Origin: Paracoccus sp. S1E-3
Lineage (GTDB): Bacteria; Pseudomonadota; Alphaproteobacteria; Rhodobacterales; Rhodobacteraceae
DNA length: 64,000 nucleotides
Direction of reading: 5' to 3'
NCBI RefSeq assembly: GCF_013868135.1
Contig: NZ_JACEMU010000016.1
Coordinates: 62,001-126,000, forward strand
The position numbers and the translations under genes are program-made. Shown here one piece after another: positions 10,587 to 19,884 of this stretch (positions are counted from its first letter, which is position 1; every line of letters begins with the position of its first letter). The notes below the pieces were generated by a model. The model had not been told where the DNA came from. It did not search any database and was given only the letters and a program-made list of their open reading frames with translations.

Positions 10587-11098
10587 CCCCTTCCATGTGA
10601 CGGCGCAGCCCGTCATCCCTGCGAGCAGTTTGGGGCGGTGCATGGGACTGTCGCTGACGATCCATGCGGGGACGCTCATTCCCCTCAGGCTCGTGGGATA
10701 GGGGTTCCAGGGGAGCATCCGGCATCATGCGCCGAGGAAAGATTGCCGCTCACCGCCTTCGTTATCCTGCTGGCGGTTCCAACAGGGGCCGCGGCGCGCA
10801 GCCTGTTCAGCCGAACGGGTAGCACAGCGAGAATGGGCTATTCGTTGACCTTCGGCCTTGCTCTCTGCCTTGGGCGATTGCTGGCCCTATGCCGTTGCGG
10901 CGCACCATCCGCTTTATGTCAGGGAAAAGTCTGGATCCCACGAAACCGTGCGTCCTGCCGCACGCTCGCTCGTCGTCGTCTCGCTTCGGCGAGCGACGCG
11001 TGTTTGCGAACGGACGGGCCTTCATGGGCAGCACCCGTGACGCTGACGAAACCCGCCCGGCCAGCCGTGGCACTTCCGCCGCGTTTTACCGCGAACCC
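10587..11098. other. 512-base gene-free region between convergent genes
   Basis: This region lies between the EcsC gene (rightward) and the helicase gene (leftward). Open frames exist on both strands, but their codon use is unlike the neighbours and they show no recognisable domain, so I call no gene. It contains an imperfect hairpin with a UUCG-type loop at 10974-10998 (CGTCGTCTCGC, TTCG, GCGAGCGACG), without a T-run. The mixed composition would fit a decayed gene, but I could not identify a parent. Confidence 0.5.
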
Positions 11099-12628
11099 TC
11101 AGCCCGCTTCCTGCGCTTCCAGTTGCAACTCCAGCGGCGAGGCCGGAACCGCCAGATCGTCGATCCCCAGCGGCCCCGACGGCCGCGCCAAACGCGCCCG
11201 CGTCACCCAGTGCAGCCGTTCCTGCGCGCGGGTGATCGCCACATAGGTCAGCCGCTTCCACAGCGGAATCCCGGCCTCGTTGCGCCCCGACCATGCGGCG
11301 GCGCTGATATCCGGCCCGAAGACCTGCACATCGGGCCATTGCGACCCCTGCGCCTTGTGGATCGTCACCGCCGCCCCATGCAGGAAGCTGGCCCCCATCC
11401 GCGCGGCGAAGGGGATGAAAGGCTCCTCCTCGTCTGGGGTTTCGATCTTCACGATCGACGCCGCCGACAGGCGCGGGTCCTCGGCGCCGATGACATGCAG
11501 ACGCGAGAAGCCGGGCTTCTTGCCCGGCCCGAGATAGATCACCTGCGCGCCCTTGATGAGGCCCCGCGCCTCCAGATCGATGCGCTTGTTGCGATGTTTC
11601 AGAGGCAGTTCCAGCCCGTCGCAGATCAGCGGCTCGCCCGGCAGAAGCGCGTCACCGGGGGCGCCATAGGCGGCGCGGAAAGCGGTGATAAGCCGGATGC
11701 GCGTGGCGTTGCGCCAGACCAGCACCGGGCTGCGCGACATCAGGTCGGATTCGACACGCTCGGCCCAGACCACACGGGGATCGCGGGCGGCGGCGTCCCG
11801 CACCATACGCTCGAACCCGTTGAAATCCAAAGATTCATCCGCCAGCGCATGGGCGAGATCGAGGATCGGGCTGTCCCCCGCCTGCCGGTGGATGCGGCTC
11901 AGCACCAGCCGCTGCGGCGCTGGCAGCTTGTCGAAGACCATCTCGCCCGAGGAACCCACGGGGGCCAGCTGTGCCGGATCGCCGAACAGGATCAGCACCG
12001 GGAAGATCTCGCGCAGGTCCTCGAACTGGCGTTCGTCCAGCATCGAGGATTCGTCGATCAGCCCGATATCCAGCCCGTCCTCGCGCCGCTTCCAGCCGCG
12101 AATGAAGTCCGAACCGCGCAGACCGGCCGCCGCCAGCGCGCCGGGGATCGAGGCGTGAAGGTCGTAAAACGCCTTCGCCCGGTCGAGCGCGGCATCGGTC
12201 AGCCCCTCGATGGCCGGCCGGTCGCCGGTCCCGGTCAGCCAGTCGGCGATCTTTTCATATTCGGGATCATAGACGGGCGTATACAGGATGCGGTGGATCG
12301 TGGTCGCGGGCACGCCGCGCATGCGCAGCACGAAAGCCGCCTTGTTGGTCGGGGCGAGCACCGCCACAGTGCGGCGGTCCTTGCGCTTCTTGCCTTCGTA
12401 ATCGCCGCTGATGACCTCGACCCCCGCCTCGCGCAGGGCCTTTGTCAGGGCGGCCAGAATCATCGTCTTGCCCGAGCCGGCCTTGCCGATCACCGCCATC
12501 ACCCGCCCCTTGCCGGGCTGGGGGGGCATGATCTCCTCGGCCAGCAGATCGACGCCGGCGCCGGCCAGCACCTCGGACAGGCTGTCCCAGGCTTCAGCCT
12601 GATCGGGGGAAAGGGCGGGCAGGTTCAT
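11099..12628 (-). CDS. RecD-like ATP-dependent DNA helicase (UvrD/SF1 type)
   Basis: The product is 509 residues. It shows Walker A GKAGSGKT near residue 48, a Walker B/DEAD-like segment GLIDESSMLDERQ, motif III FGDPAQLAPVG, and the C-terminal motifs TIHKAQGSQW and YVAITRAQERL, all typical of RecD/TraA-like SF1B helicases. It is short and has no RecB or RecC neighbour, so it is not a RecBCD subunit; a stand-alone repair or phage-like helicase role is likely. I chose the ATG at 12628, with AGAGG upstream, rather than 12700. It diverges from the M48 protease gene across about 120 bases. Confidence 0.88.
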   Translation of the reverse strand: MNLPALSPDQAEAWDSLSEVLAGAGVDLLAEEIMPPQPGKGRVMAVIGKAGSGKTMILAALTKALREAGVEVISGDYEGKKRKDRRTVAVLAPTNKAAFVLRMRGVPATTIHRILYTPVYDPEYEKIADWLTGTGDRPAIEGLTDAALDRAKAFYDLHASIPGALAAAGLRGSDFIRGWKRREDGLDIGLIDESSMLDERQFEDLREIFPVLILFGDPAQLAPVGSSGEMVFDKLPAPQRLVLSRIHRQAGDSPILDLAHALADESLDFNGFERMVRDAAARDPRVVWAERVESDLMSRSPVLVWRNATRIRLITAFRAAYGAPGDALLPGEPLICDGLELPLKHRNKRIDLEARGLIKGAQVIYLGPGKKPGFSRLHVIGAEDPRLSAASIVKIETPDEEEPFIPFAARMGASFLHGAAVTIHKAQGSQWPDVQVFGPDISAAAWSGRNEAGIPLWKRLTYVAITRAQERLHWVTRARLARPSGPLGIDDLAVPASPLELQLEAQEAG

Positions 12629-12748
12629 GCCCTCTGATAGCCTGCGCGGCGCGGAAAGCGAAGGGGCCGGGACACGGAACCTTGCGCCCTTGGGCGGCAT
12701 TGGACACCTTGGAGATTATTCCTCGCCCGATGATTTGCAGGTGCTTTC

Positions 12749-13618
12749 ATGTGTTCCAACCCGACGACCCCGCAGAACAACTTCACGCGCTTCCGGCATC
12801 GCTGGGAAATGCCGATGATCTGGCTTTCGGCGGCGATCACGTTCGGGGCGCTTCTGGGAGCGTTGGCGATCTTCATGGCCGATACCGGCACCGAGTTGAA
12901 CGACGCGTTGGGCGAGGATACCGCCACCACCCTTCGTGACTGGTCAAGCAGCCTGATGCTGCTGCTGATCGCGCCCATCGCCATCTATATCTTCCGTTTC
13001 TACATGGCCGCCAAGGAAAAGGCCGGTGCGATCCGGGTCGGGCCGAAGCAGTTTCCCGAGCTTTGGGCGATGTATCAGGATCTCGGGCGCAGGCTGGATA
13101 TGCCGGACCTGCCGCGCCTTTACGTCACCAATGGCAATGGGGTGGTCAACGCCTTCGCGCTGGAATGCAACCGGCGCAACCGCTACATCGTCATCAATGC
13201 CGAAATCGCAATGATGCTGCCGACCGCTCCGGACGTGGTGGAATTCGTGCTGGGCCATGAGATGGCCCATCACAAGCTGCGCCATGTCAGCCTGTGGCGC
13301 AACTTCATCACCATCATCCCCAATATTCTGGTGCTTCCCGGTCAGGCGACGACGCGGGCGCAGGAATATTCAGCCGACCGGGTAGCGCTGGCAATCTGCC
13401 CCGACCACGCGAATGCTGTGCGGCTTCTGTCCGTCGGGCCATGGATGGCGAACGGCGTCGATCCCGAGGCATGGCTGGAGCAGGCCGAGGACGAGCATCG
13501 CGAATGGATGGTCCGCGCCGCCAATGCGATGTCGAGCCATGCGGTCGGCATCAAGCGCTACAAGGCGCTGCGCGATATCGAGCGTGAGGGCTTCAAGGCG
13601 CAGGGCGAGATGTTCTGA
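12749..13618 (+). CDS. M48-family membrane metallopeptidase
   Basis: The product is 289 residues. The zinc motif HEMAH is at residues 170-174, and a likely third ligand region, AQEYSADR, follows about 40 residues later. Two hydrophobic helices, at about 24-43 and 66-86, anchor it in the inner membrane with the catalytic domain C-terminal, the general layout of HtpX/Ste24-like proteases. Such enzymes take part in membrane protein quality control; the substrate here is unknown. The ATG at 12749 has AGGTG upstream. It diverges from the RecD-like helicase gene and converges on the aldehyde dehydrogenase gene. Confidence 0.9.
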   Translation: MCSNPTTPQNNFTRFRHRWEMPMIWLSAAITFGALLGALAIFMADTGTELNDALGEDTATTLRDWSSSLMLLLIAPIAIYIFRFYMAAKEKAGAIRVGPKQFPELWAMYQDLGRRLDMPDLPRLYVTNGNGVVNAFALECNRRNRYIVINAEIAMMLPTAPDVVEFVLGHEMAHHKLRHVSLWRNFITIIPNILVLPGQATTRAQEYSADRVALAICPDHANAVRLLSVGPWMANGVDPEAWLEQAEDEHREWMVRAANAMSSHAVGIKRYKALRDIEREGFKAQGEMF

Positions 13619-13637
13619 CGCGGCATGCGGGGCGCCG

Positions 13638-15080
13638 CTATCCGTGATGAGCGGCGACGGTCTTGAGGGTCGAAAAGCCGTAAAGCGCCTCGAACCCCTT
13701 CTCGCGGCCGTGGCCGGATTTGCCGACGCCGCCGAAGGGCAGTTCGACCCCGCCGCCGGCGCCGTAATTGTTCAGAAACACCTGCCCCGCCCGCAGACGG
13801 CGCGACATGCGCAGCGCCCGCGATCCGTCCTGCGTCCACGCCGCCGCGACCAGCCCGTATTCGGTGCCGTTGGCGATGGCGATGGCATCGTCTTCGTCAT
13901 CGAAGGGGATGACGACCTGCACGGGGCCGAAAATCTCCTCCTGCGCCAGCCGGTGGTTGCCCGCTGCCCCGGACAGCAGATGCGGGGCGACGTAATGGCC
14001 GCCCGCAGGCGCATCGGCCACGATCTGCGCGGTGCCGGCGATTTCCAGATCGCCCGCCTGTGCCAGATAGCCTTCGACGATCTGCTTCTGCCGGGCCGAG
14101 ATCAGCGGCCCCACCTCCAGATCCGAAAGTGCCGGCCCGACGCGCAGCGCGCGGTAGGCCGCAGCCATGCGGTCCACGACCTCGGCATAGCGACCGCGTT
14201 CGACCAGAATCCGCGAGGCGGCGGAACAGGTCTGACCGGCATTCTGCACGCCCGCATTGACCAGAAACGGCAGGGCGCGGTCCAGATCGGCATCCGCGAA
14301 CACGAGCTGCGGCGACTTGCCACCAAGTTCCAGCGTCACCGGCACAGCGTTTTTCGCCGCCGCCTGCTGGATCAGCACCCCCACCCCGACCGAGCCGGTA
14401 AAGCTGACATGGTGCACGCCCGGATGGGCCGACAGCGCCGCGCCCGCCTCCTCGCCCAGACCCGTCACCACATTCAGCGCCCCTGCGGGCAGGCCCGCCT
14501 GCTGCGCGATCCGGGCGAAGGCGAGCGCGGTCAGGCTGGCTTCCTCGGCTGGTTTCAGCACCGCCGCATTGCCCATCGCCAAGGCCGCCCCGACCGAGCG
14601 CCCGATGATCTGCATCGGATAGTTCCACGGCACGATATGGCCGGTGACGCCATGCGGCTCGCGCAGGGTCCAGACGGTATAGCCGTCCAGATAGGGAATG
14701 GTCTCGCCCATGATCTTGTCGGCGGCGCCGCCGTAGAACTCCAGATAGCGGGCCAGAGCCAGCGCATCGGCACGCGCCTGCTTCAAGGGCTTGCCCACAT
14801 CGCGCGATTCCAGCACCGCCAGCTCCTCGGCCCGGTCCAGCACCGCCTGCCCGATCCGGGTCAGGATGCGCCCGCGTTCGGGCGCGGTCAGGCGCCCCCA
14901 TTCACCGGCACGGGCGGCCTCGGCAGCCGCGACCGCCTCATCAATATCCTCGGCGGTCCCGCGCCCGATTTCGGCAAAGGTCTCTCCTGTTGAGGGGTCT
15001 TCGACCGGCAGTGCGGCACCGGCGCGGCGCCAGCGCCCGTCGATCAGGATTTCGGCGGGGTCGAACCATGGTTTGGTCAT
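13638..15080 (-). CDS. NAD(P)-dependent aldehyde dehydrogenase
   Basis: The product is 480 residues, standard for the superfamily. The catalytic cysteine is C285 (AGQTCSAASR) and the general base is E251 (LELGGKSP). The nucleotide-binding loop FTGSVGVG and the motif PWNYPMQ are intact. It oxidises an aldehyde to the acid. The sequence looks closest to the betaine-, aminobutyraldehyde- or gamma-glutamyl-aminobutyraldehyde-type group, but the substrate is not fixed by what I can see. The ATG at 15080 overlaps the ABC ATPase stop as ATGA and has GGAG upstream, so it is the last gene of the ABC transporter operon and probably acts on an imported compound. Confidence 0.9.
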   Translation of the reverse strand: MTKPWFDPAEILIDGRWRRAGAALPVEDPSTGETFAEIGRGTAEDIDEAVAAAEAARAGEWGRLTAPERGRILTRIGQAVLDRAEELAVLESRDVGKPLKQARADALALARYLEFYGGAADKIMGETIPYLDGYTVWTLREPHGVTGHIVPWNYPMQIIGRSVGAALAMGNAAVLKPAEEASLTALAFARIAQQAGLPAGALNVVTGLGEEAGAALSAHPGVHHVSFTGSVGVGVLIQQAAAKNAVPVTLELGGKSPQLVFADADLDRALPFLVNAGVQNAGQTCSAASRILVERGRYAEVVDRMAAAYRALRVGPALSDLEVGPLISARQKQIVEGYLAQAGDLEIAGTAQIVADAPAGGHYVAPHLLSGAAGNHRLAQEEIFGPVQVVIPFDDEDDAIAIANGTEYGLVAAAWTQDGSRALRMSRRLRAGQVFLNNYGAGGGVELPFGGVGKSGHGREKGFEALYGFSTLKTVAAHHG

Positions 15081-16660
15081 GCGACGCTCCATTCGGGGGG
15101 GATTTCGGGCATGGCTTCCATCAGCCTGCGGGTGGTCGGGTGGGTGGGTGCATCCATTACCTGCGCGGTAACGCCCTGCTCGACGATCCTGCCGCCCTCC
15201 ATCACCAGAACGCGGTCGGTGATGCCGCGCACCACGCCGAGGTCGTGGCTGACGAACAGATAGGCGATGTTATGGCGGCGGCGCAGTGCGGCCAGCAGGT
15301 CGAGGACCTGCGCGCGGACGCGCACGTCAAGGGCGCTGACGGCCTCGTCCAGCACGATCAGCCGGGGTCGGATGATCAGCGCGCGGGCAATGGCCAGACG
15401 CTGGCGCTGCCCGCCGGAAAATTCGTGAATATAGCGGCGCGCGGCGGAGGGCTCGATCCCCACCGCGTCGAGCGCCTGCGCCACGCGGTCGCGCCAGTCC
15501 TTCGGGCGGCCGGTCAGATGAAACGGCTCGGCGATCAGCCGGTCCACCCGCCAGCGCGGATCGAAGCTGCCGAACGGGTCCTGAAACACCGCCTGCATCT
15601 TGGCGCGCAGCGCGGCCGGCATCGACAGTCCCGCCGCGACGCTGGTGCCGTCCAGCCGGATCTCGCCCCCGCTCAGGGGATCGAGGCCCAGGATCGCGCG
15701 GGTGAGCGTCGATTTTCCCGATCCCGATTCCCCCACCAGCCCGACCGATTCGCCGTCCTGAATGTCGAAGCTGACATCATTCACGGCGCGTAGCACCTGA
15801 TGCGGCGCGAAGGCCTGCGGGCGCGGCAGCAGGTATTCGCGCACCGCATTCCTGACCGACAGGATCGGGGTGTCGTCATGCGCCGCCGCCACCTGGGCCG
15901 GCACATGACGCGAGGCGGCGAACAGCGCCCGCGTATAGGGGTCGGTCTGGCTGCGGAACAGCGCCTCGGTCGGGCCCTTTTCGACGATCTCGCCCGATTT
16001 CATCACCGCCACCTGATCGGCGATGCCCGCCACCACCGCCAGATCATGGGTGATGAGCAGCAGGGACATCCCTTCGCTGCGCACCAGATCGCGCAGCAGA
16101 TCGAGGATCTGCGCCTGCGTGGTCACATCCAGCGCGGTCGTCGGTTCATCGGCGATCAGCAGGTCGGGGGCCTCGGCAATCGCCAGCGCGATCGCCACCC
16201 GCTGACGCTGGCCGCCCGAAAGCTCGTGCGGATACAGCGTCAGCGGAAAGCGGGGACCGGGCAGCCCCACCCGGTCCAGCCGGTCGCGGGCGCGCTTGAG
16301 CGCCTGCTCGCGCGCCATGTCGTGATGGATGCGCAGCACTTCGGCCACCTGATCGCCGATATTCATCAGCGGGTTCAGCGCCGTCATCGGCTCCTGAAAG
16401 ATCATGCCGATGCGGCTGCCGCGGATGCGGCACATCTGGGCTTCGGGCAGGTCCAGCAGGTTCCGACCGTCCAGCGACACCGTGCCCCCGGCCTGCGCGC
16501 CGCGCGGCAGCAGCCCCATGACCGCCAGCGCCGTCATCGACTTGCCAGAGCCGGATTCGCCCACAAGCCCGGTGATCCGACCCGGCTCCAGCCGCAGATC
16601 GACATCGCGAAGCACCGGCTGGTCGTGGATGCTGACCGACAGGTCGCGGATCTCGATCAT
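15077..16660 (-). CDS. Dipeptide/oligopeptide-type ABC transporter, fused double ATPase
   Basis: The product is 527 residues and fuses DppD-like and DppF-like ATPases. Domain 1 has Walker A GESGSGKS (34-41), the signature LSGGQRQR (148-155) and Walker B DLLIADEP. Domain 2 has Walker A near 310-317, the signature FSGGQRQR and [12 protein letters not shown]. Each domain is followed by the peptide-transporter C-terminal region (YTRALF, and [10 protein letters not shown]). It powers import through the two permeases encoded upstream. It overlaps the permease stop (ATGA) at its start and the aldehyde dehydrogenase start at its end. The substrate could be a peptide, opine, glycoside or nickel complex. 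Confidence 0.93.
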   Translation of the reverse strand: MIEIRDLSVSIHDQPVLRDVDLRLEPGRITGLVGESGSGKSMTALAVMGLLPRGAQAGGTVSLDGRNLLDLPEAQMCRIRGSRIGMIFQEPMTALNPLMNIGDQVAEVLRIHHDMAREQALKRARDRLDRVGLPGPRFPLTLYPHELSGGQRQRVAIALAIAEAPDLLIADEPTTALDVTTQAQILDLLRDLVRSEGMSLLLITHDLAVVAGIADQVAVMKSGEIVEKGPTEALFRSQTDPYTRALFAASRHVPAQVAAAHDDTPILSVRNAVREYLLPRPQAFAPHQVLRAVNDVSFDIQDGESVGLVGESGSGKSTLTRAILGLDPLSGGEIRLDGTSVAAGLSMPAALRAKMQAVFQDPFGSFDPRWRVDRLIAEPFHLTGRPKDWRDRVAQALDAVGIEPSAARRYIHEFSGGQRQRLAIARALIIRPRLIVLDEAVSALDVRVRAQVLDLLAALRRRHNIAYLFVSHDLGVVRGITDRVLVMEGGRIVEQGVTAQVMDAPTHPTTRRLMEAMPEIPPEWSVA

Positions 16661-17472
16661 GCGCGCATCACCTTCAGCCGCGGGTCGAGCGCGTCGCGCA
16701 AGCCGTCACCCAGCAGGTTCAGCCCCAGCACGGTGAGGAAGATGGCGAGACCCGGAATGATGGCGACATGGGGGGCCAGCGTCACGAAGGTCTGGGCATC
16801 GGCGAGCATCCGGCCCCAGCTGGCCGTGGGCGGCTGCGCGCCGAGGCCGACATAAGACAGCCCGGCCTCGGCCAGAATGCCAAGGCTGAACTGGATGGTG
16901 CCCTGCACGATCAGCAGATTGGCGATATTGGGCAGGACATGCTCCACGCTGATCAACGCCTTGCCTTTGCCCGCCACCTGCGCGGCGCGGATATAGTCGA
17001 GCGTCCAGACCGGCAAGGCGCCCGCGCGGGTCACGCGGGCGAAAACGGGGATGTTGAAGATGCCGATGGCAATGATGGCGTTGATTGCGCTTGGCCCGAA
17101 GGCGGCGGTGATGAGGATGGCGATGACCAGCGAGGGGAAGGCGAAGATCAGGTCATTGCCGCGCATGATGATCTCGTCCAGCCAGCCGCCCTTGTTCGCG
17201 GCAGCGATCAGCCCCAGCGGCACGCCAAGGACGATGCCGATCCCGACCGCCACCAGCGCCACCGCGATCGAGGTGCGCGCCCCCAGCATCACCATCGACA
17301 GGATGTCGCGGCCAAAGTGATCGGTGCCCAGCCAATGCGCGCCAGACGGGCCCTGCAGCTTGTTCGCCACATCCATCTGGGTGATGTCAAAAGGCGTCCA
17401 GAAGAAGGACAGCGCCGCCAACAGCAGCGCCAACCCCGCCAGCATCGCGCCAAGGATCAGCGTCCACCTCAT
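16657..17472 (-). CDS. Dipeptide-type ABC transporter permease (DppC-like)
   Basis: The product is 271 residues with about six membrane helices. The N-terminal helix is followed by the DppC-family loop GTDHFGRDILSMVMLGARTS, and the EAA-type coupling loop lies at about residues 160-185 (YIRAAQVAGKGK). The ATG at 17472 overlaps the upstream permease stop as ATGA. Longer in-frame extensions to the right cover that permease and are not coding. It forms the membrane channel with the upstream DppB-like subunit. Confidence 0.92.
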   Translation of the reverse strand: MRWTLILGAMLAGLALLLAALSFFWTPFDITQMDVANKLQGPSGAHWLGTDHFGRDILSMVMLGARTSIAVALVAVGIGIVLGVPLGLIAAANKGGWLDEIIMRGNDLIFAFPSLVIAILITAAFGPSAINAIIAIGIFNIPVFARVTRAGALPVWTLDYIRAAQVAGKGKALISVEHVLPNIANLLIVQGTIQFSLGILAEAGLSYVGLGAQPPTASWGRMLADAQTFVTLAPHVAIIPGLAIFLTVLGLNLLGDGLRDALDPRLKVMRA

Positions 17473-18410
17473 CTGCTGCGCAGCCTCGGGTCGACGGCGG
17501 CATAGGCGAGGTCGACCAGAAAGGTGACCGCGATCACCGCCGCGACCATGACCAGCACCGCCGATTGCACCACGATCAGGTCGCGTTGGGTGATGGCCTG
17601 AAAGATCAGCCGCCCGAGGCCGGGCAGATAGAAGACATTCTCGATGATGATCGCCCCCGCCAGCAGAAAGGAAAACTGCATCCCCAGAATCGTCAGCACC
17701 GGGATCAGCGCGTTCCGCAGCGCGTGGCGGCGCAGGGTCTGGGCGCGGGTCAGGCCCTTGGCGCGGGCGGTGCGGATATAGTCCTGATCCAGCGTCTCGA
17801 TCAGGGTCGAGCGCAACACGCGGGCCAGGATCGCCGCTTGCGGCAGGGCAAGCGCAATGGCCGGCAGCAACAGCGACCGCAGCGCCTGCACAGGGTTGTC
17901 CCACCCGGCGAAACCGCCCGCCGGCAGCCAGCGCAGGCGCACCGCGAACAGCAGCACCAGCAGCATCGCGAACCAGAAATTCGGCAGCGCGATGCCGATC
18001 TGCGTCAACCCCATCACCGCCGTATCCCGCGCGCTGCCCCGGCGCGCGGCTGCGAACAGCCCGACCGGAAAGGCGATCAGCACCGACAGGATCAGCGCCA
18101 TCAACGCCAGCGGCAACGAGACCTGCATGCGGTCAAGGATCATCCCTGCCACCGGGGTCTTATAGGCGAAACTGGTGCCCAGATCGCCGGTCAGGACCGC
18201 CCCCAGCCAGTTCGCATAGCGGATCGGCAGCGGCTGATCGAGGCCGAGTTGTGCGCGCAGCGCCGCCAGCGTATCGGGCTGCGCACCGGTGCCCAGCATG
18301 AAGGTGGCGGGATCGCCCGGCACCATCTCGACCAGCAGAAAGATCACCACCGACGCCACAGCGAGGCTGAGCGTCAGCGAAAGAAACCGGCGGAACAGAT
18401 AGCGCAGCAT
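17469..18410 (-). CDS. Dipeptide-type ABC transporter permease (DppB-like)
   Basis: The product is 313 residues with an N-terminal helix (about 8-30), a periplasmic domain containing GDPATFMLG and GDLGTSF, and five more helices. The coupling loop TLDQDYIRTARAKGL matches the DppB/NikB family. The ATG at 18410 was chosen because an upstream in-frame start at 18446 only adds a basic, Pro/Ser-rich tail; neither has a strong ribosome-binding site. It is the first gene of the four-gene leftward group. No solute-binding protein gene lies beside it. Confidence 0.92.
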   Translation of the reverse strand: MLRYLFRRFLSLTLSLAVASVVIFLLVEMVPGDPATFMLGTGAQPDTLAALRAQLGLDQPLPIRYANWLGAVLTGDLGTSFAYKTPVAGMILDRMQVSLPLALMALILSVLIAFPVGLFAAARRGSARDTAVMGLTQIGIALPNFWFAMLLVLLFAVRLRWLPAGGFAGWDNPVQALRSLLLPAIALALPQAAILARVLRSTLIETLDQDYIRTARAKGLTRAQTLRRHALRNALIPVLTILGMQFSFLLAGAIIIENVFYLPGLGRLIFQAITQRDLIVVQSAVLVMVAAVIAVTFLVDLAYAAVDPRLRSR

Positions 18411-18467
18411 GACCGGCAGGCTAGGGCGGCGCCGGGAAGGCGGCAAGCCCCCTCACACGCAGGGCCG

Positions 18468-19880
18468 TCACGCCAGCACCGCACCGGGGTTCATGATCCC
18501 CAGCGGGTCAAGCGCCGCCTTGATCGCCCGCATCGCCGCCAGCCGCGCCGGATCGGCCCAGCGTTCAAGATCGCGCACCTTCAGCCGCCCGACCCCATGC
18601 TCGGCCGAGAAGGAGCCGCCGCGCGCCACCACCATCTCGTGCACCGCCTCCTGCACCCGCGGGCGCAGGGCGTCATATTCGGCGCGGTGACGGCCCACGG
18701 CCGGAAAGACGTTGTAATGCAGATTGCCATCGCCCAGATGGCCGAAGCAGTTGATCCGCATGTCGCCCATCGCCGCCACCATCGCGCCCGCGTCGAGGAT
18801 GAAGCGGGGCACCTCGGACAGGGGCAGCGCGATGTCGTGGCTGGAAATCGCGCCGACGCGGCGGTTTCCTTCGGGGATTTCCTCGCGCAGACGCCAGAAA
18901 TCCGCCGCCTGTTGGCCGGATCGGGCGATCAGCCCGTCCATGACCAGGCCGGCGTCTACCCCGGTGACGAACAGCGCTTCCAGCGCGGCGTCGGGGTCCA
19001 GCCCGGCGGGCAGGCCCAGCTCGATCAGGACCATCCAGTCGGGAGGCGCGGCGAAGGGCTGGCGCAGATCGGGCATGGTCTCGGTCAGAAAACGCAGGCC
19101 CTGTCCCGAGATCAGCTCGAACGCCGTCACGCCTTCGCCGAACCGCGCCTGCGCCCGCGCCAGCAGGGCAAGCGCGGCGGCGGGATCCGGCACCACCATC
19201 AGCGCCACGCCGACCCCGGCCGGGGGCTGCACCAGACGCAGGCTGGCGGCGGTGATGATGCCCAGCGTGCCCTCGGCCCCGATCAGCAGGTCGCGGATGT
19301 CATAGCCGGTATTGTCCTTCCGCAGCCGCTTCAGGTCGCGCAGGATGGCGCCATCGGGCAGCACCGCCTCGATCCCCAGACACAGGGCGCGCGCGGTGCC
19401 GTAACGCAGCGCGTTCACGCCGCCTGCATTGGTCGACAGGTTGCCGCCGATCGTCGCCGACCCCTGCGAGGCGAGGCTGAGCGGAAACAACCGTCCCGCG
19501 CCCGCCGCCGCATCGCGGACGGCCTGCAGGGTGGCGCCCGCCTCGGCCAGCAGGACGTTTTCCATGGGCAGCGTTTCGCGGATGCGGGTCATGCGTTCCA
19601 GCGACAACAGCAGCGGCGCGGGACCATCGGGCATGACCTGCCCGGCCACCAGCCCGGTGCCCCCGCCCAGCGGCACGATGCCGACGCGGGCGGCGGCGCA
19701 GACGCGCACAATGGCGGCGGCTTCCTCGACATCGCGGGGTGCGGCCAGCAGACCGGCCTGACCGTGATAGCGGCCGCGGGGTTCTTCCAGATGGCGCGGC
19801 TCGATCGGGCGCAAGACGCCTTCGGGCAGCGCGGCCGCCAGATCCGGCCCCGCCGCCTTCAACCCGTTGCCATTCCTCAT
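18468..19880 (-). CDS. FAD-binding oxidoreductase, GlcD/D-lactate dehydrogenase type
   Basis: The product is 470 residues. The PCMH-type FAD-binding domain (residues about 40-215) includes GIVPLGGGTGLVAG and SQGSATIGGNLSTNAGG. The C-terminal cap has the typical HLGDGNLHYN and FSAEHGVGRLK motifs. Enzymes of this family oxidise D-2-hydroxyacids such as D-lactate or glycolate to 2-oxoacids and pass electrons to a carrier. Which acid is used is not visible. It ends 57 bases before the ABC permease genes on the same strand, and starts 4 bases after the acetyltransferase stop, so it may belong to either transcript. Confidence 0.9.
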   Translation of the reverse strand: MRNGNGLKAAGPDLAAALPEGVLRPIEPRHLEEPRGRYHGQAGLLAAPRDVEEAAAIVRVCAAARVGIVPLGGGTGLVAGQVMPDGPAPLLLSLERMTRIRETLPMENVLLAEAGATLQAVRDAAAGAGRLFPLSLASQGSATIGGNLSTNAGGVNALRYGTARALCLGIEAVLPDGAILRDLKRLRKDNTGYDIRDLLIGAEGTLGIITAASLRLVQPPAGVGVALMVVPDPAAALALLARAQARFGEGVTAFELISGQGLRFLTETMPDLRQPFAAPPDWMVLIELGLPAGLDPDAALEALFVTGVDAGLVMDGLIARSGQQAADFWRLREEIPEGNRRVGAISSHDIALPLSEVPRFILDAGAMVAAMGDMRINCFGHLGDGNLHYNVFPAVGRHRAEYDALRPRVQEAVHEMVVARGGSFSAEHGVGRLKVRDLERWADPARLAAMRAIKAALDPLGIMNPGAVLA

Positions 19881-19884
19881 CGCG

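Noticed and set aside
10638..11246. Plus-strand frame of 202 codons in the gap before the helicase
   Set aside because: Its 3' part overlaps the C-terminus of the helicase gene, the composition is Arg/Ser/Ala rich, and no ribosome-binding site or domain is visible.
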